NCBI GenBank assembly: GCA_023548195.1
Contig: JAJHZJ010000694.1
Span: forward strand, 372,001 to 436,000
Reading direction: 5' to 3'
From: Bettongia penicillata ogilbyi
Taxonomy: Eukaryota > Chordata > Mammalia > Diprotodontia > Potoroidae
DNA: 64,000 nucleotides
Position numbers and translations under genes: made by a program. The notes beneath the pieces were generated by a model, which saw only the letters and a list, made by a program, of their open reading frames with translations, ran no database searches and was not told where the DNA came from. How positions within the stretch are numbered: the first letter of the stretch is position 1; each line of letters begins with the position of its first letter. Shown piece by piece: positions 1 to 11,735 of the stretch.

Positions 1-1104
1 TAATCTTGCCTTTCCTTCTTTTTTTCTCATTTGCTACTACGCTAAACTAACAGAAGCTACTCCTAGAGAAAACACACAAAAAAAGATGTCTCATATGCAT
101 AAGGAAAAAATCAAACTTGACTGGAGCATATAGTCATTCTGATTCAATATAATTCTTTAATTAAGATGTTCCCACAGGTGAGAGAGTTACTTCTGCATCT
201 CAGCCCTTTATAGATCTACATAGATACACAATTGAGATCACCTGAATAATTAGAAACAAGGCTCCGGTGGGTTTTTTTTTCCTAGGCCTAGGGCTGCTCA
301 ATTCAGTTAAAATTTATTCACGAGAACTATGAGAAGTATTGATTCTACTGAATGAGAACTATTCATTCTATTTATTTTCCAAAATTTCAAGTGAATAAAC
401 TAAATAAAACCCTCCTTCGATGTTTTATACTGGTTTGGAGGCAGTCATGCATTCTCAGAACCTAGATCCATATAGCACATGTTCTGGTACATCCAACCAA
501 GAGAAAAAGACTTCAAGTAAAAATGAGATAACACCCCAAATATGTCTATAACCAGAAGATAAAGTGTGTTAGTACCAGAAACTTGGGTAATGAGTAATTA
601 ATTTTTCATTCTTAGTAACTCACAAAGAACTTCTAATAAAGAATGGAGAAGTTGTGATTTGTATTGGTAGAGGAGGGGCCTTAAGCAATAACATCCCAGT
701 TTCTTAAACTATTGACTAGTAAGTAACTGGTAATGGTGTAGAAAATTGAGGGAATATGTAGAGTATTAAAGATAATTACACAAGGGAACTATAACCACTA
801 ATGTTATACATTTTCAGGTGATGGGAAAGCCAATTTTTATACTAGAAATATTCCCATTAACACAGATGCTGAAGAAAAAATGAAATTAAGACAAATGGTG
901 AATACTTCCACGCAGGGCTATCTACAGGCAGCCATTCTCAAAGTTCCATTGATTATTTTAAGAAATTCTTTACACAAGTTTCTCAAAGAGTCACACTCTT
1001 GTCTGATTAATAGTACTTCACTCAAAAAGGGTGGGGATGATGTCCAAAACCAAAATGAATAATATTTAGTTCTAAATAATATCATATCAATATGAATAAT
1101 ATTA
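1..1104. other. Unique AT-rich DNA, no gene seen
   Basis: No recognisable repeat, RNA gene or convincing exon is seen. Short open frames such as the 60-codon one at 880-1062 have no recognisable domain and match chance expectation. Confidence 0.5.
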
Positions 1105-1312
1105 ATGCAACACTTTATATTTCACTACAAAGCACTTTACAAACATTATCTCATTTGCAAGTTATATTGACCCTATAAGATAAATATATCATCCCATTTT
1201 ACAGCTAAGAAGACTAAAGATCCAAGAGTTTACATATGACAAAGTAATGAAATTTTAATAAGAGACAAAGCTGGTTTTTGAACCTGATTATCTGAAATGC
1301 AGTGCTCTGATA
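1105..1312 (-). repeat. MIR-type SINE, reverse orientation
   Basis: The text runs in the reverse MIR order: an 'aagcactttacaaacattat' segment, then 'cattttacagctaagaagac', then the degenerate tRNA-like head with 'tttttgaacctgattatct'. It is strongly diverged and therefore old. Confidence 0.65.
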
Positions 1313-1381
1313 TTGACCATAAAATCCATACCCCCAGCATCTCCCCCTCATGGGGACTTGGGCAAGTGTATCACTAGGAAA

Positions 1382-1612
1382 GACAGTGTGAAATAGAAAA
1401 CATGAAATGAATGGATTCAGAACATCTAAATTAGAATCAGTGTTTTGAAACCAACTAGCTCAGTGACCATGGGCAAGCCCTTTCTCTGTACTACCTTCTT
1501 CACCCCCAGTTTAATCAACAGTAAAATGGAAATGACATTTGTATTATGTGTGTCACAGTGTTATTATGAGAAAAGTCCTTTGTGAACCTTGAAGTGCCAA
1601 AGCACTTTAGTG
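1382..1612 (+). repeat. MIR-type SINE
   Basis: Carries the CORE order 'agctcagtgaccatgggcaa', then 'cagtaaaatggaaatgacat', then 'ccaaagcactttagtgtg'. Diverged copy in forward orientation. Confidence 0.65.
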
Positions 1613-1617
1613 TGCTT

Positions 1618-1792
1618 TTGATGCAATGAAAGGAGTTCTGGCCTTGACGATTTAAATCACGCCTCTGACACTTGTCTAAGTGACATTGCACAAGTAACTT
1701 AAACTTCCTTGGTCTCAGTTTACTAAGCTGTAAAATAAAAGGATTTAACTAGATGGCCTCACAGGTCCCTTCCACCTCAAAAACTGTGATCC
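1618..1792 (+). repeat. MIR3-type SINE
   Basis: Contains 'cattgcacaagtaacttaaa', 'ctgtaaaataaaaggattta' and the tail 'ctagatggcctcacaggtcc'. This tail (block changes, then 'cccttccacctc') is typical of MIR3-like mammalian SINEs. It directly follows another MIR copy. Confidence 0.6.
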
Positions 1793-2094
1793 AAAAATCT
1801 CCTTGGATCTATTTCAGTATAGAATTATTAACTATAGAGATTCATCATCTCCTTCAAAATCCCAAAGCTAGTAACAACCCATAATTCTTCTATGAGATGT
1901 CCAAAATCTTTATACAGTTTGTACTATACCATCAAGCCTTTCCCAATATCCTCAATAAATAATGAGTATAAAGAGTGATTGTTTTCTGAGCCAGCCAGAA
2001 ACTCGGAGGGTCTTTCCCTCCCAGATTAATATCTTTGGGATGGTGAATTGGGCCATCTTTTGTCTCAATTCTTACCTAATTGCTGAATGCGCAT

Positions 2095-2335
2095 GGCCTC
2101 AGACAAAGACCTAGGAAAGACTTTAATTCAGAAAGACCAAGGTCACTCACTGCATTCTGGGCCATCATCAGTTAGGTTTATCGTTGCCTTGCCACTGGCT
2201 GATGACTCTGGAGGAAAGATGGAGGCTGAAGATTTTGTGTAGCTCTGCCTCACTTCCATCCAACTGGCACACGAGTCATCACCATGATGTCCTTGGTCCT
2301 CCTTGAGAATGAAGTACCAACAAACACCTCCTCAA
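2095..2335 (+). repeat. Marsupial SINE of the 'gaagaagaccatg' type, forward 3' half
   Basis: Ends with 'ctccttgagaatgaag' followed by an 'aacaaacacc' tail and contains 'atgactctggaggaaag'. It shares the order of blocks with the two copies at 2675-2860 and 2930-3170 but is more diverged. The 5' limit is uncertain and may lie near 2000. Family name not assigned. Confidence 0.6.
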
Positions 2336-2349
2336 TAGAACAGTAATCA

Positions 2350-2525
2350 CCTTGAGGTCAGGATGTTGTGTTGGAGAAGACACTGACCTGGTAGTTCAAA
2401 GACCAGGTTCAACTTCCCTATCTGGCTCTTAATACCCTACCTTTATGACTTCCCATTTCTAGGGTCTTTGTTTCTCCATTTTTCAATGAGGGTGCTGGAC
2501 TGAATTATTATCGAGATCTATATAT
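2350..2525 (+). repeat. MIR3-like SINE relic
   Basis: A 'ggagaagacactgacctggt' head is followed by a degraded CORE and a 'ggtgctggactgaattatta' tail, matching the general MIR3 plan. Weak because divergence is high. Confidence 0.45.
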
Positions 2526-2674
2526 ATCTTAATACATTCAATTCAAGATGCATTATGAAGTACTCACTCTGAAAGGCATTGTGACAGGTGCTAGAGTCAC
2601 AAAGACAAAAATGAGACCCTTTAGCTTCAATAAGCTTCTATCTAATTACAGGACATGGTATGTACATAGATTTT

Positions 2675-2860
2675 TGTGTGTGTGTTCATCCTTCATTGCC
2701 GAAGAAGACCATGGCATCAGAGAAATGATAATATGACTTGCCCTTGACTTTGTTTTGAGTGAGGGAGGGCTGTGCAAGGTCACCAGCCTCACTTCTCCTC
2801 CAGAGCCATCTGAATCCAGTGACCTGATATTCCTCAGGATCACTGCAGATGAACCGGGAT
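2675..2860 (-). repeat. Marsupial SINE, inverted arm 1 of a palindrome
   Basis: Begins 'gttcatccttcattgccgaa', continues through 'ctccagagccatctgaatcc' and 'ttcctcaggatcact'. It is the near-complement of 2992-3170, so the two form a roughly 0.18-kb-arm inverted repeat around a 0.13-kb centre. Confidence 0.75.
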
Positions 2861-2929
2861 GTACTGGGAAACCTTGGGCCCTTCAGGCCAAGGTCTTTGC
2901 AGGTACTCAAGGTGTATTCACTAATGATA

Positions 2930-3170
2930 TATATGACACTCACTAGCTGTGTGACCTTGGGGAAGTCACTTAACCCCAATTGCCTCATCCTGGGTCATCT
3001 CCAGTCATCCTGATGAATATCTGGTCACTGGATTCAGATGGCTCTGGAGGAGAAGTGAGGCTGGTGACCTACACAGCCCTCCCTCACTCAAAACAAAGTC
3101 AAGTGCAAGTCATGTTGTTATTTCTCTGATGGCATGGTCTTCTTTGACAATGAAGGATGAACACACACAC
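2930..3170 (+). repeat. Marsupial SINE, inverted arm 2 of a palindrome
   Basis: Shows a tRNA-like piece ('ctagctgtgtgacctt', 'gtcacttaaccccaattgcc') followed by 'tctccagtcatcctgatgaa', 'atggctctggaggagaagtg' and 'tgacaatgaaggatgaac' with a short (AC)n tail. This gives the order of parts for the family: tRNA-like head, unique body, CA-rich tail. Confidence 0.75.
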
Positions 3171-3199
3171 ATATAAAAATTTAAAGAGGCAGCAAACAA

Positions 3200-4110
3200 T
3201 AAGACCTGGAAGAATCCAAGAAAGTATTTTATAGGACAGAGTGGTTGAACTGTTCTTCAAAAGAAACTAGAAAGATTCTTAGAGTTAATGAGATGGTGAA
3301 AAGCACCACAAAGTCATGGGGGAGGCAGCCTGGGCAAAGGAGGTCGTGGAGTATTATATACCAGAAATAGAAAATAGGACAGCTTAAGGGGCCCAGGAAC
3401 TATGTGAAGGGAAGTAATATTAGGCAAGATTGGAAAAGATGGTGGGAGTCGGACCAAACAGAACTGTAGATGCCAAAGTAAGCATTCTATATTTCATCCT
3501 AAAGGCTATAAGAATCCTTAATGGCACAGTGGTACAACAGAAAAGTCATGGAACTGGATTCATGAAGACCTCAGATTGAATCCTGGCACTACCTGAGCCT
3601 TAGTTCCATATCTGCTTTAAAAAAAATAAAAAGAAAGTTGGAGTTTCCTTACAGCTGAAATTCGCTGAACATTTCAGAACTGGAAAGTGACATGGTTAGA
3701 TCTATGTTTAAAAAATATCCATTTGGCAGGTAAATGGAAGATAAATGAGAGGGAAGGATGAAGACTCATTAGCAGGCTAATGCCAGCTGACAACTGATGA
3801 GAGCCTGCACTAAGGTGGCTGACTGAGTGAGAAGAGGAAAGGGGACAGATGTGAGTCATACTTTGTAAAAGGGGGAAAATGAGTTGATGACTCATGTGTT
3901 TGGGATGTGGGAGAGGAAACACGGGAAATCAAAGTTAATAATGACTCTGAAGTTATAAACTTGGGCAACTGGAAGGATGGCAGCACCCTCAGCTGAAGGA
4001 GATAAGATTGGGAAAGAAATGGTGGAAGATAGGTGTTCTGTTTTGGATAGACTAAGTGGGAGATGCCTATGGGATTTCCTGCCTGAAAAGGTACAGTACA
4101 GCATGCAGTT
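3200..4110 (-). repeat. L2 LINE 3' region, reverse, interrupted by a SINE
   Basis: Read forward it shows antisense L2 text: 'gtgacatggttagatctatg', 'atgagagcctgcactaaggt', 'tgggcaactggaaggatggc' and 'tgttctgttttggatagac'. In sense these encode the degenerate C-terminal end of the L2 reverse transcriptase ORF. Stops and shifts show it is long dead. A SINE at about 3515-3645 lies inside it. Confidence 0.7.
3515..3645 (+). repeat. Truncated tRNA-type SINE inside L2
   Basis: Contains 'ggcacagtggtacaacagaa' and 'gaagacctcagattgaatcc', then 'gccttagttccatatctgct' and a short A-rich end at 3620-3640. The L2 text resumes after it. Confidence 0.55.
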
Positions 4111-4199
4111 ACTTAGTATTGCGGTACTGGAGTACAGGAGAGACACTGATCCTATTCCACATAACACTATGCACATCACTATATACCCAATAAACAGCT

Positions 4200-4840
4200 G
4201 TTGAATTTAATTAAATTCATTGAACTCTCAGGTTATTCAGACAGCTATTCAGACAAGTTAACACCTGAAAGGCAGCATCTAAAACATGGCAGGGACTTAA
4301 GGAAATATTAAATAATAATGACTTGGATCATCTACATTTCATGCTGGGCAGTTACAAAGTGTGAATATAAATCAGCTTTCTTCTTTTGCCTCTCAGGGAC
4401 GGAAGGGTATCCCTTCAGCCTTGGCCTTGGAGTCAGAATCTTTCATCATTCTACCAACTCCCTCCAAACTAGATTTCTACTGGGGCTGCTCCCTCAGTCA
4501 TCTCTTTCTCAAGTATGCCAGGGGTAAGGTTATTATCAGGCAACAGTTGAACTTTCCTTATCTCCATGCCCCTGATTCACAAAAGAAGAGTTGACCATAG
4601 GGTTTTTGTCCTCCCCTTCAAAGTCTCCTCATTAGTAAAGGAGCTTTCCAGAGTCTACAATATGCATCATCCTTCAGGAGGTTAACCCATCAGATCAGCA
4701 GGAACAGACTCAGCAAAAAGAAGGAAACTACTGACGGCATCCACAGGGGGCTTTTTCAAGAAATATCTGTAAATGGCAAAGACTGTGTACTGGCCCAGAG
4801 GCCTCTGTTCAACTACAAATGTGTTACATGATTATTTAAG
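4200..4840. other. Unique DNA, no gene seen
   Basis: Overlapping short forward frames at 4318-4594 share no recognisable domain and lack a convincing splice or codon signature. I see no repeat family. Confidence 0.4.
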
Positions 4841-4844
4841 TCCA

Positions 4845-4985
4845 GGTTCCTTTCACAGGATATAAAGGTAAAAGGAACCTTAGAGAACAGAAAAGTAAAG
4901 TGGCATGCCCAGGGTCACTCAATGCGGTTAGTTACAGAGCTGGTATGTGGACCCAGGTCTTCTGACTCCTAGAGTTTTTTCCAGT
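4845..4985 (-). repeat. MIR-type SINE relic, reverse
   Basis: Shows 'tggcatgcccagggtcactc', 'acagagctggtatgtggacc' and 'aggtcttctgactcctagag', the antisense head and CORE of MIR. Confidence 0.6.
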
Positions 4986-5689
4986 ATACTACACTCAGAT
5001 TAGACCATCTGTTCTTGAATAGGAAAATATATATTATCGGTGATTGGGAAATGGGAGTGACAAAGGAACAAATGAGAAACATTTTTTTCTTTAGATCTGT
5101 TCTCCCAGTACGGAAATAGTGAAATATTTATAGGGAGAAAGCAGAGAATGGGAGAGTATGAGAAAAGAAGGAAGGAAAGAAAGAGTTCTATTTTAAAACT
5201 TGTTTTACAAAGCCAAAGGTAACAATTGAAAATAAACTATATCCACACTCAGCTTGAGTATCACAGAAGGTGATGCAATGATGAACCCCTACAGGGGACA
5301 TCTGATAGATAATGTAAAGATTAAAGAGATAAAGTATGTGAGGCGTTATAAGCTCTTTGGAAGAAAGGGACATATTTATGGGACATGGCTTAGATGCTGA
5401 ATTACTTGACCACAGTGGACCTGAATCTATGACTTCTTGAAGACCCTTTTAATTCAACTGTTGTAACTGTTAGTATAAATTAAGAAAAAAATTCAAGTTG
5501 ATAGGAGAGAGTAAAACTTCTACAAATAAGCATTAAAGGGTAGGTTCTTATGGATACAGAAATGAAAGCTGACAACAAGATCTCTACCTGGGCTACATAT
5601 GATCCAAAAATAACCTAATAGGTGAATTTTAAAAGTAAATCAACAAAACAAAATTTGCAGCATCAGCCACTAAATCAACAAAGTAAAGG

Positions 5690-5900
5690 GATGCCTACTA
5701 AAATTCAGAATTGTGCTAGGGGTCGTGGGAGAGACAGTATGTATATATATGACCCCAAGAAGCTTGTATTTTCCACTGGGAAATAAGGCACAAACATATG
5801 ACAAGGTTACTGCAATAGTTGGGCAAGGAGAGGTAGAAGAAAAATGGGTTGATCCTTAAATAATGGGCAGGATTTGGTAAGGAAGTGGGAATTGAAATCT
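5690..5900 (-). repeat. L2 LINE 3' end, reverse
   Basis: 'gtgctaggggtcgtgggaga' followed by 'ccccaagaagcttgtatttt' and 'aataaggcacaaacatatga' follows the antisense L2 3'-UTR pattern (tumbling 'ggagcttacattct' motif). Confidence 0.5.
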
Positions 5901-6024
5901 GATGTTAAAGTTGCTAAGAATATTTTCAACACTGTAATAATAATTTTACTGCCTTTCACTAACTGAAACTTTTTCTTTCATTTTCTCTCTTTTTTCATTC
6001 TCTCTCATCTCCCAATTTCTCTTG

Positions 6025-6147
<123 letters not shown>

Positions 6148-6164
6148 ACACAAACCCCTTTTAT

Positions 6165-6305
6165 ACCCTAGACTTGGAAGTCAGGAAAGACCTTCAAATT
6201 CCACCCATTCTTTCTATCTGTATGACCAAGAGCAAGACATCTAACCTCTTAGAGTATCAGCTTCCTTCTCTGTAAAATGGAGGTGATAGTACCTCAGAGA
6301 TAATG
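6165..6305 (+). repeat. MIR-type SINE
   Basis: Contains 'gtatgaccaagagcaagaca', 'tctctgtaaaatggaggtga' and 'tagtacctcagagataatg', standard MIR CORE order. Its 5' side abuts the microsatellite. Confidence 0.6.
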
Positions 6306-6420
6306 TCAGGCAGTGGAAAAAGAACCAGTCTTAGTATCACTATGACCTGGGTTCAAGTTGACCTTCTAAAATATTATTGGCTATGTGACCATCAGAGTAA
6401 CTAGAACTATTAAGTAACAG
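6306..6420 (+). repeat. Truncated tRNA-type SINE
   Basis: 'gcagtggaaaaagaaccagt', 'tgacctgggttcaagttgac' and 'ggctatgtgaccatcagagt' match the head of marsupial tRNA-derived SINEs. The copy ends early. Confidence 0.5.
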
Positions 6421-6802
6421 AACAAGCATGTATCTCCATTGGTAAAGGAAAGTTAGAAGGTTCTATATAGTAATATAATGATAATGTAATCAGAGCTCCA
6501 GTCAGAAAAAGTGGACTATCTATACTGCCTGCCTTATAGAGTTGTTTATACAGATCAAAGGAGGTCATTTATGTAAAATATTAACAACTAATACAGTTAT
6601 TACTAAAAATGGATACTGTTTAGCCCCACAAGCTGCGCTTAGAACTAATGAGTTTGCAGACTCCTGTTTCCAAAACTACAGATCCTCAGAATGGTGGCAG
6701 CATCTTGAGATCTTTCCACCTGAGAGCCTTGAACTTAAAAAGTCTGTCACATCCAGTTGCTGCAATAATGCCATCAGCATCACCTATAGGCAATATTTAG
6801 CC

Positions 6803-7294
6803 TCATATGTCCAGTGATAAAAAGCACATAGGATTCCAGAGAAAATCTGGATGTGCCATGTGCGGTGTAGTTTCAAAGGACAGGATGTGGGATATATGAC
6901 TTAAGAATACTGAAGTAGCTGCTATGCGGCAAATTTGAGTGATATGATGGGCAGGTGACACAAAAACCCTGAGTCCTCCCAGTAATATGTAAGAGATTAA
7001 AAACACGCACCCAGCACCATAGGGGTAAAAGGTTTCAGTACTGCCTTTGTAATCAAGAGGCGGCGACCACCAACTACAGTTGGAATTAACCAAATGGACA
7101 ATAAACCAGCAACTGAAGAACAGACATCTTGTACGTGGAGAGCTAAGCAAAATACATTCCCTCTTTAGTAATTGATAATGTTTATGATGAAAATTATGCT
7201 CAAGATTATTATAGAACAACTTAAGGGGTAACTGTTCAAATTCCATCATTAACATGTGCATTTCTGAGAAAAACATAGTCAACAATACATACAT
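6803..7294 (-). CDS. Unrecognised 163-codon open frame, probably chance
   Basis: This is the longest open frame outside obvious repeats. The translation is rich in Leu, Phe, His and Ser, with a hydrophobic stretch near residues 84-110 (including 'AGCVFLISYILLGGLRVFV') that could pass as membrane-like. I recognise no domain, signal peptide or family. No neighbouring exon, Kozak-like context or polyadenylation signal supports expression. Hydrophobic antisense frames arise easily in AT-rich DNA. The underlying DNA at 6820-7300 appears free of repeats, which is the only reason to list it. Confidence 0.08.
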   Translation of the reverse strand: MYVLLTMFFSEMHMLMMEFEQLPLKLFYNNLEHNFHHKHYQLLKRECILLSSPRTRCLFFSCWFIVHLVNSNCSWWSPPLDYKGSTETFYPYGAGCVFLISYILLGGLRVFVSPAHHITQICRIAATSVFLSHISHILSFETTPHMAHPDFLWNPMCFLSLDI

Positions 7295-7429
7295 ATTTAT
7301 ACTTACTATTCAATGAATATTCAAATAACTTATACCTCAAACTTATCAGGTAACCTTGAAACAGTTACATGATAAGGAAGTTCATTTTCTTTTTGGGGGA
7401 TGGATAGTGACCAAATTAATTAATGCTTT

Positions 7430-7640
7430 AATTTAACAAATGCTTAATAATATACTAAATTTAGTGATGTCTATGGTACAAGGCACTGTGTTAGGCAAAA
7501 ATAATAATGATAATAAAAATAATCCACAGACTGCAAGGAATTTACCTACTACTGGAGAGAAACAACATGTGCACAAACAAATAAAAATAAGGTGTTGAAT
7601 GAAGAGGGAAACAGAGAAATAAGACAAAATGTTTTCAGAA
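7430..7640 (-). repeat. L2 LINE 3' end, reverse
   Basis: Antisense L2 3' text: 'ttaacaaatgcttaataata', 'acaaggcactgtgttaggca', 'gcaaggaatttacctactac' and 'aacaacatgtgcacaaacaa'. Confidence 0.6.
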
Positions 7641-7644
7641 AATC

Positions 7645-8384
7645 TAAGAGTTGGGCATTAACAACTGAGCAGATCAAAAAAAGTAAGCCAGAAATCAAAG
7701 ATCAGGTGCAATGTTTCCAGCATCTTTACTCCAGAAAGGTATGATTCCACCATTTTGAATTGAAACTTTATTTGTGCTCTGCTTAATGTATTTATATGTG
7801 ACATATCATTAAGACTGATCATGTTCTTACCATAGAATAAAAGACATGGAGTGATTTATACTTGTAGCTGCAAAGACTATCTCCAGTCAAGTGTTATCTT
7901 GAAACATATATAAGTATGTATGTAAACCTCAATGACTCTCCAAGACTCTCAATGGCCTACTGTTTCTTTTTAGTCACACCTTAGATAGTAACATTTTCAA
8001 GACTGTAGTCTTAGAACACATAAATGCAGCTTCCCAGTCATTCCCAGGCTATTCCATTAGTAACTGGGCTCTGAAATGGGAAACTAACACCAAGATGTAG
8101 TAACTGATCAACTCATTTAACCACCTAGAAAAGACAGAAGATGAGATTAGAATAGTTTGGAATCGTTTCCTCCATGTATGGAAATGTCAAAAGAGAAAAG
8201 GAAGACCAAATAACTCAGTATGTATAGAGGTTATAGAATGAAAAAAAAATATATACATATATATGTATATATAATATTGACAAAAATTTCATAAGATAAA
8301 TAATGTGAACCTTTGACTATACTTTTGCCTTTTATGGCAAGTCTTGAATATTTAAAATGCAGCTTTAAAAAGATAAGCAAATGT
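7645..8384. other. Unique AT-rich DNA with a short (TA)n stretch
   Basis: No gene is seen. A TA/TATG-rich tract lies at 8248-8275. Confidence 0.45.
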
Positions 8385-8930
8385 AGAGCCAATTTGGTGG
8401 AGTAAAATCAGGGACTTGCTTGAGGTTTCTCCTAAAAACCCTGCAAATATCTGTAAAAAAAATGATTCTCAACAAATTCTGGAGCTGCAGAACCCATAGA
8501 ATGATGGAGTAAAGTAAATCTTCAGCCCAAGGCAGCCTGGAAGGTCTACAGGAAGCTTCTATTCCACTGGGCTGGAAGCAGTGCAAAGTGAATTCCAAGC
8601 TTCACCAGCAAAGACAGGGCTGGAGCAGGCCTCAGGGACTGACTCACTGGCAGTTTCTCAACCCACAAACACCAAAGACAGCATAGAAAGTCAGTTGGAC
8701 CTGAGTGGGGGAGGGGTGTGGTCTGGCTGGGGTACAGCCCCAGAGCCAGGGTAGAGGAGGAGGCAGCAATTGCTGCAGCTTCTAGAACTCTGGGCCCACA
8801 GACAGGGATTGAGCAGTTGATACAAAACCCCTGAAGCTTGGGGCAGTACATCCACCCCCACCCCCACCCCCACTGGAAGCAGAGTATTACTCTGACAAAG
8901 AGTTAGAGAGTCAAATATCTAGCTGGGAAC

Positions 8931-9920
8931 ATGAGCAAACAAAAGGAAAAAAGGAAGACTTTGGAATCATACTTTGGTGATAAAGAAGATCCAAACATAC
9001 AACCAGAAAAAAACAAAGCCAAAGTTCTTACATCAAAAGCCTCTAAGAAGAATATGAATTGGTCACAGGCCACGGAAGAATTCAAAAGAGATTTTGAAAA
9101 TTAAATAAGAGAAGTAGGGGGAAATTTGGGAAAAGAAATGAGAATGATCCAAGAAAATCATGAAAAATGAGTCAATAGCTTGCTAAATGAGACACCCCCC
9201 CAAAACATACTAAAGAAAGTAATACTTTAAAAATAGACTAACCCAAATGGCAAAAGAAGTCCAAAAAGACAATGAAGAGAATAATGCCTTAAAAAGCAGG
9301 ATTGACCAAATGGAAAAGGAGTTCCAAAAACCCACTGAAGAAAATAACTCCTTCAAAATTAGAATGGAGCAAATGGAAGCTAATGATTTTATGAGAAATC
9401 AAAATACTATAAAAGCAGAAACAAAAGAATGAAAAAATAGAAGATGGTGTGAAATATGTCATTGGAAAAACTACTAGAAAATAGGTCCAGGAGAGATCAT
9501 TTTAAAATTAGTGGATTACCTGAAATCCATGATCAAAAGAAAAAGAGCCTAGACATCATCTTTCAAGAAATTATCAAGGAAAACTATCCTGATATTCTAG
9601 AACCAGAGGGTAAAATAGCAATGGAAAGAATCCATGGATTACCTCCTGAAAGAGATCCCAAAAGGAAAACTCCTAGGAACATTGAAGCCAAATTCCAGAA
9701 TTCCCAGGTCAAGGAGAAAATATTCCAAGCAGCCAGAAAGAAACAATTTGAGTATTGGGAAAATAAAATCAAGATAACCCAAAATCTAGCAGCTTTTATA
9801 TTAAGGGACCAAAGGGCTTGGAATATTCCAGAAGTCAAAGAAGCTAGGATTAAAACCAAGAATCACCTACTCAGCAAAGTTGAGTGTAATATTTCAGGGG
9901 GAAAAATGAAATTTCAATGA
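8931..9920 (+). pseudogene. L1/HAL1 ORF1 pseudogene
   Basis: In L1 biology ORF1 encodes an RNA-binding coiled-coil protein that packages the transcript. Here an ATG at 8931 reads 57 codons to a stop at 9102. A second frame (9247-9432) carries Glu/Lys/Asn-rich heptad-like coiled coil. A third (9456-9920) carries the conserved RNA-recognition-like and C-terminal region, with 'ISGLPEIHDQKK', 'IERIHGLPPERDP' -like blocks (here MERIHGLPPERDP) and 'AARKKQF'. Frame changes twice (frame 0, then 1, then 0 by start modulo 3), so at least two indels plus stops inactivate it. Summed span of about 330 codons fits the family's usual length. Confidence 0.85.
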
Positions 9921-10122
9921 AATAAAGGACTTTCAAGCATTCTTGTTGAAAAGATCAGAGCTGAATAGAAAATTTGATTTTCAGATACAAGAATCAAGAG
10001 AAGCATGAAAAAGTGTTTACCATTTCATAATAAGGAAGAAGAGAACTGTTTACATTCCTACATGGAAAGATGATATGTGTATCTCATAAGACCTTGGTCA
10101 GTAATGGGGTAGTTGGAGGAAA

Positions 10123-10287
<165 letters not shown>

Positions 10288-10656
10288 ACACAGGTGGCAC
10301 AGGGTAAGTTGAATATGAAGGGATGATATCTAAAAAATAAGGGGTGAGAGGAATATTTTGGGAGGAGAAAGGGAGAGATAGAACGGAATAAATTATCCCA
10401 CATAAAAGAAAAAAAAGGTTTCACAATGGACATTTTCCCACTTGTGACTCTCTACCACTGATTCTTCCTCTTGTCATTCACTTTTCATTTATGAGTTGTA
10501 TGGCTCTTTGGTGTCTCAGTTTCCACAGGTGGAAATTCATTCCAGTCCAAAAGATATTTGTTAAACTAACATCACGTACAAACTTGTGCTAAGCAATAGG
10601 ACAACCAAAAGGCAGTAAAAATAAAATAGAACAAAACAAAATAAAAGCCAAGAAAG

Positions 10657-10935
10657 TCTCTCTTTATTTCTCCCTCTCCCTCTCCCTCTCTCTCTCTGTC
10701 TCTCTATCTCTGTTTCTCTCTCCCCCATCCCTTCCTCCATCTGTATCCATCTCTGTCTCCATCTCGGTCTGTCTCTCTGCTTCTATCTTTGTCTGTCTCT
10801 CTGTCTTATCTGTCTCTCTGTCTCTCTTTCTGTCTCTGTCCCTCTGTCTCTTTATTTCTCTGTCTTTCTCTGTTTCTCTGTCTCTCTCTCTCTTTTATCC
10901 CTCCCTCCCTCATTCTGTATCTGTCTATCTCTCTA
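10657..10935. repeat. Pyrimidine-rich TCTC/TGTC low-complexity tract
   Basis: About 280 bases are almost entirely C/T with frequent TG interruptions ('ctgtctctctgtct' units), an imperfect old CT/CTGT microsatellite. Confidence 0.9.
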
Positions 10936-11269
10936 ATAATTTAAAAATATTTTTGGAGAACTAGATAAAAAATGCTCAATGGAACCTGAAAACAATCAAT
11001 GAACAACACCAAAAAGGGGAAAAATGGAAAGTTACCTAGTCACCCTTAGTCTAGCAATCCCAAAACAGAACACACTTGGTGCAGCTGAAAGACAGCACAT
11101 TTTAGCAGGCACACTTTTAGAACAAAAAGAACATTATAATTGGTATCCAATTATTTAGGTTAAACTGAAAATACCACATATCACAAACATAGCCCCCATA
11201 CACATCTCAGAATGAATACACAAACACAAATAAGTTCCCAAGTGGTAATTCCACTTTGATAACATGCAT

Positions 11270-11700
11270 TCTGAAAATTACAGGTTTGAGGTGCTGGAAA
11301 TTTGAAGAGCGCACAACATCAATGAGTCAGAAAACGGTGGTAGATTTTCCTCCTTTTTAATGTAAAGATGGAGATCATCAACAGTCATTTGCTGAAAGGA
11401 AAATCACTCGTTCTTAAACAAGACAGAAATTAAAACTGATGTGACTCCTGCATTTGTTTGAGTAATGACACAATCAGGCATTACTTTAAATCAAATCCTG
11501 CCACCGCAATCAATTTTTCTCCTAAATTTATCAAGTATTGTTAAGCCTGATTTATACATGATTTTTATGTAATCCTAATAAAAATTCTTCAATCCCAAAG
11601 AAATTTATTTTCTTTAAAAAAAAAGATGCATGAATTTTTCTAGAAATATTCAGAGGAAAGTCAAAGATGAAATAAAAAGCTGAAACTGGAGTTCACTGAC
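11270..11700. promoter_or_regulatory. Candidate conserved non-coding element
   Basis: Repeat-free, AT-rich and dense in short homeobox/bZIP-like words ('caatgagtcag', 'gtaatgacacaatcagg', 'ctgatttatacatgattttt'). The character is that of vertebrate distal regulatory DNA, but this is inferred from texture alone; no alignment was possible. Confidence 0.3.
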
Positions 11701-11735
11701 AATATGTAATTTAACTCGAGAAAATAATACATTGT

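Noticed and set aside
2646..2988. 65-100-codon reverse frames and a forward frame
   Set aside because: They lie in the inverted SINE pair; similar peptides arise from both arms.
8365..8873. Reverse frames of 60-101 codons
   Set aside because: Antisense of the HAL1-like leader.
9584..9859. 91-codon reverse frame
   Set aside because: Shadow of the ORF1 pseudogene on the other strand.
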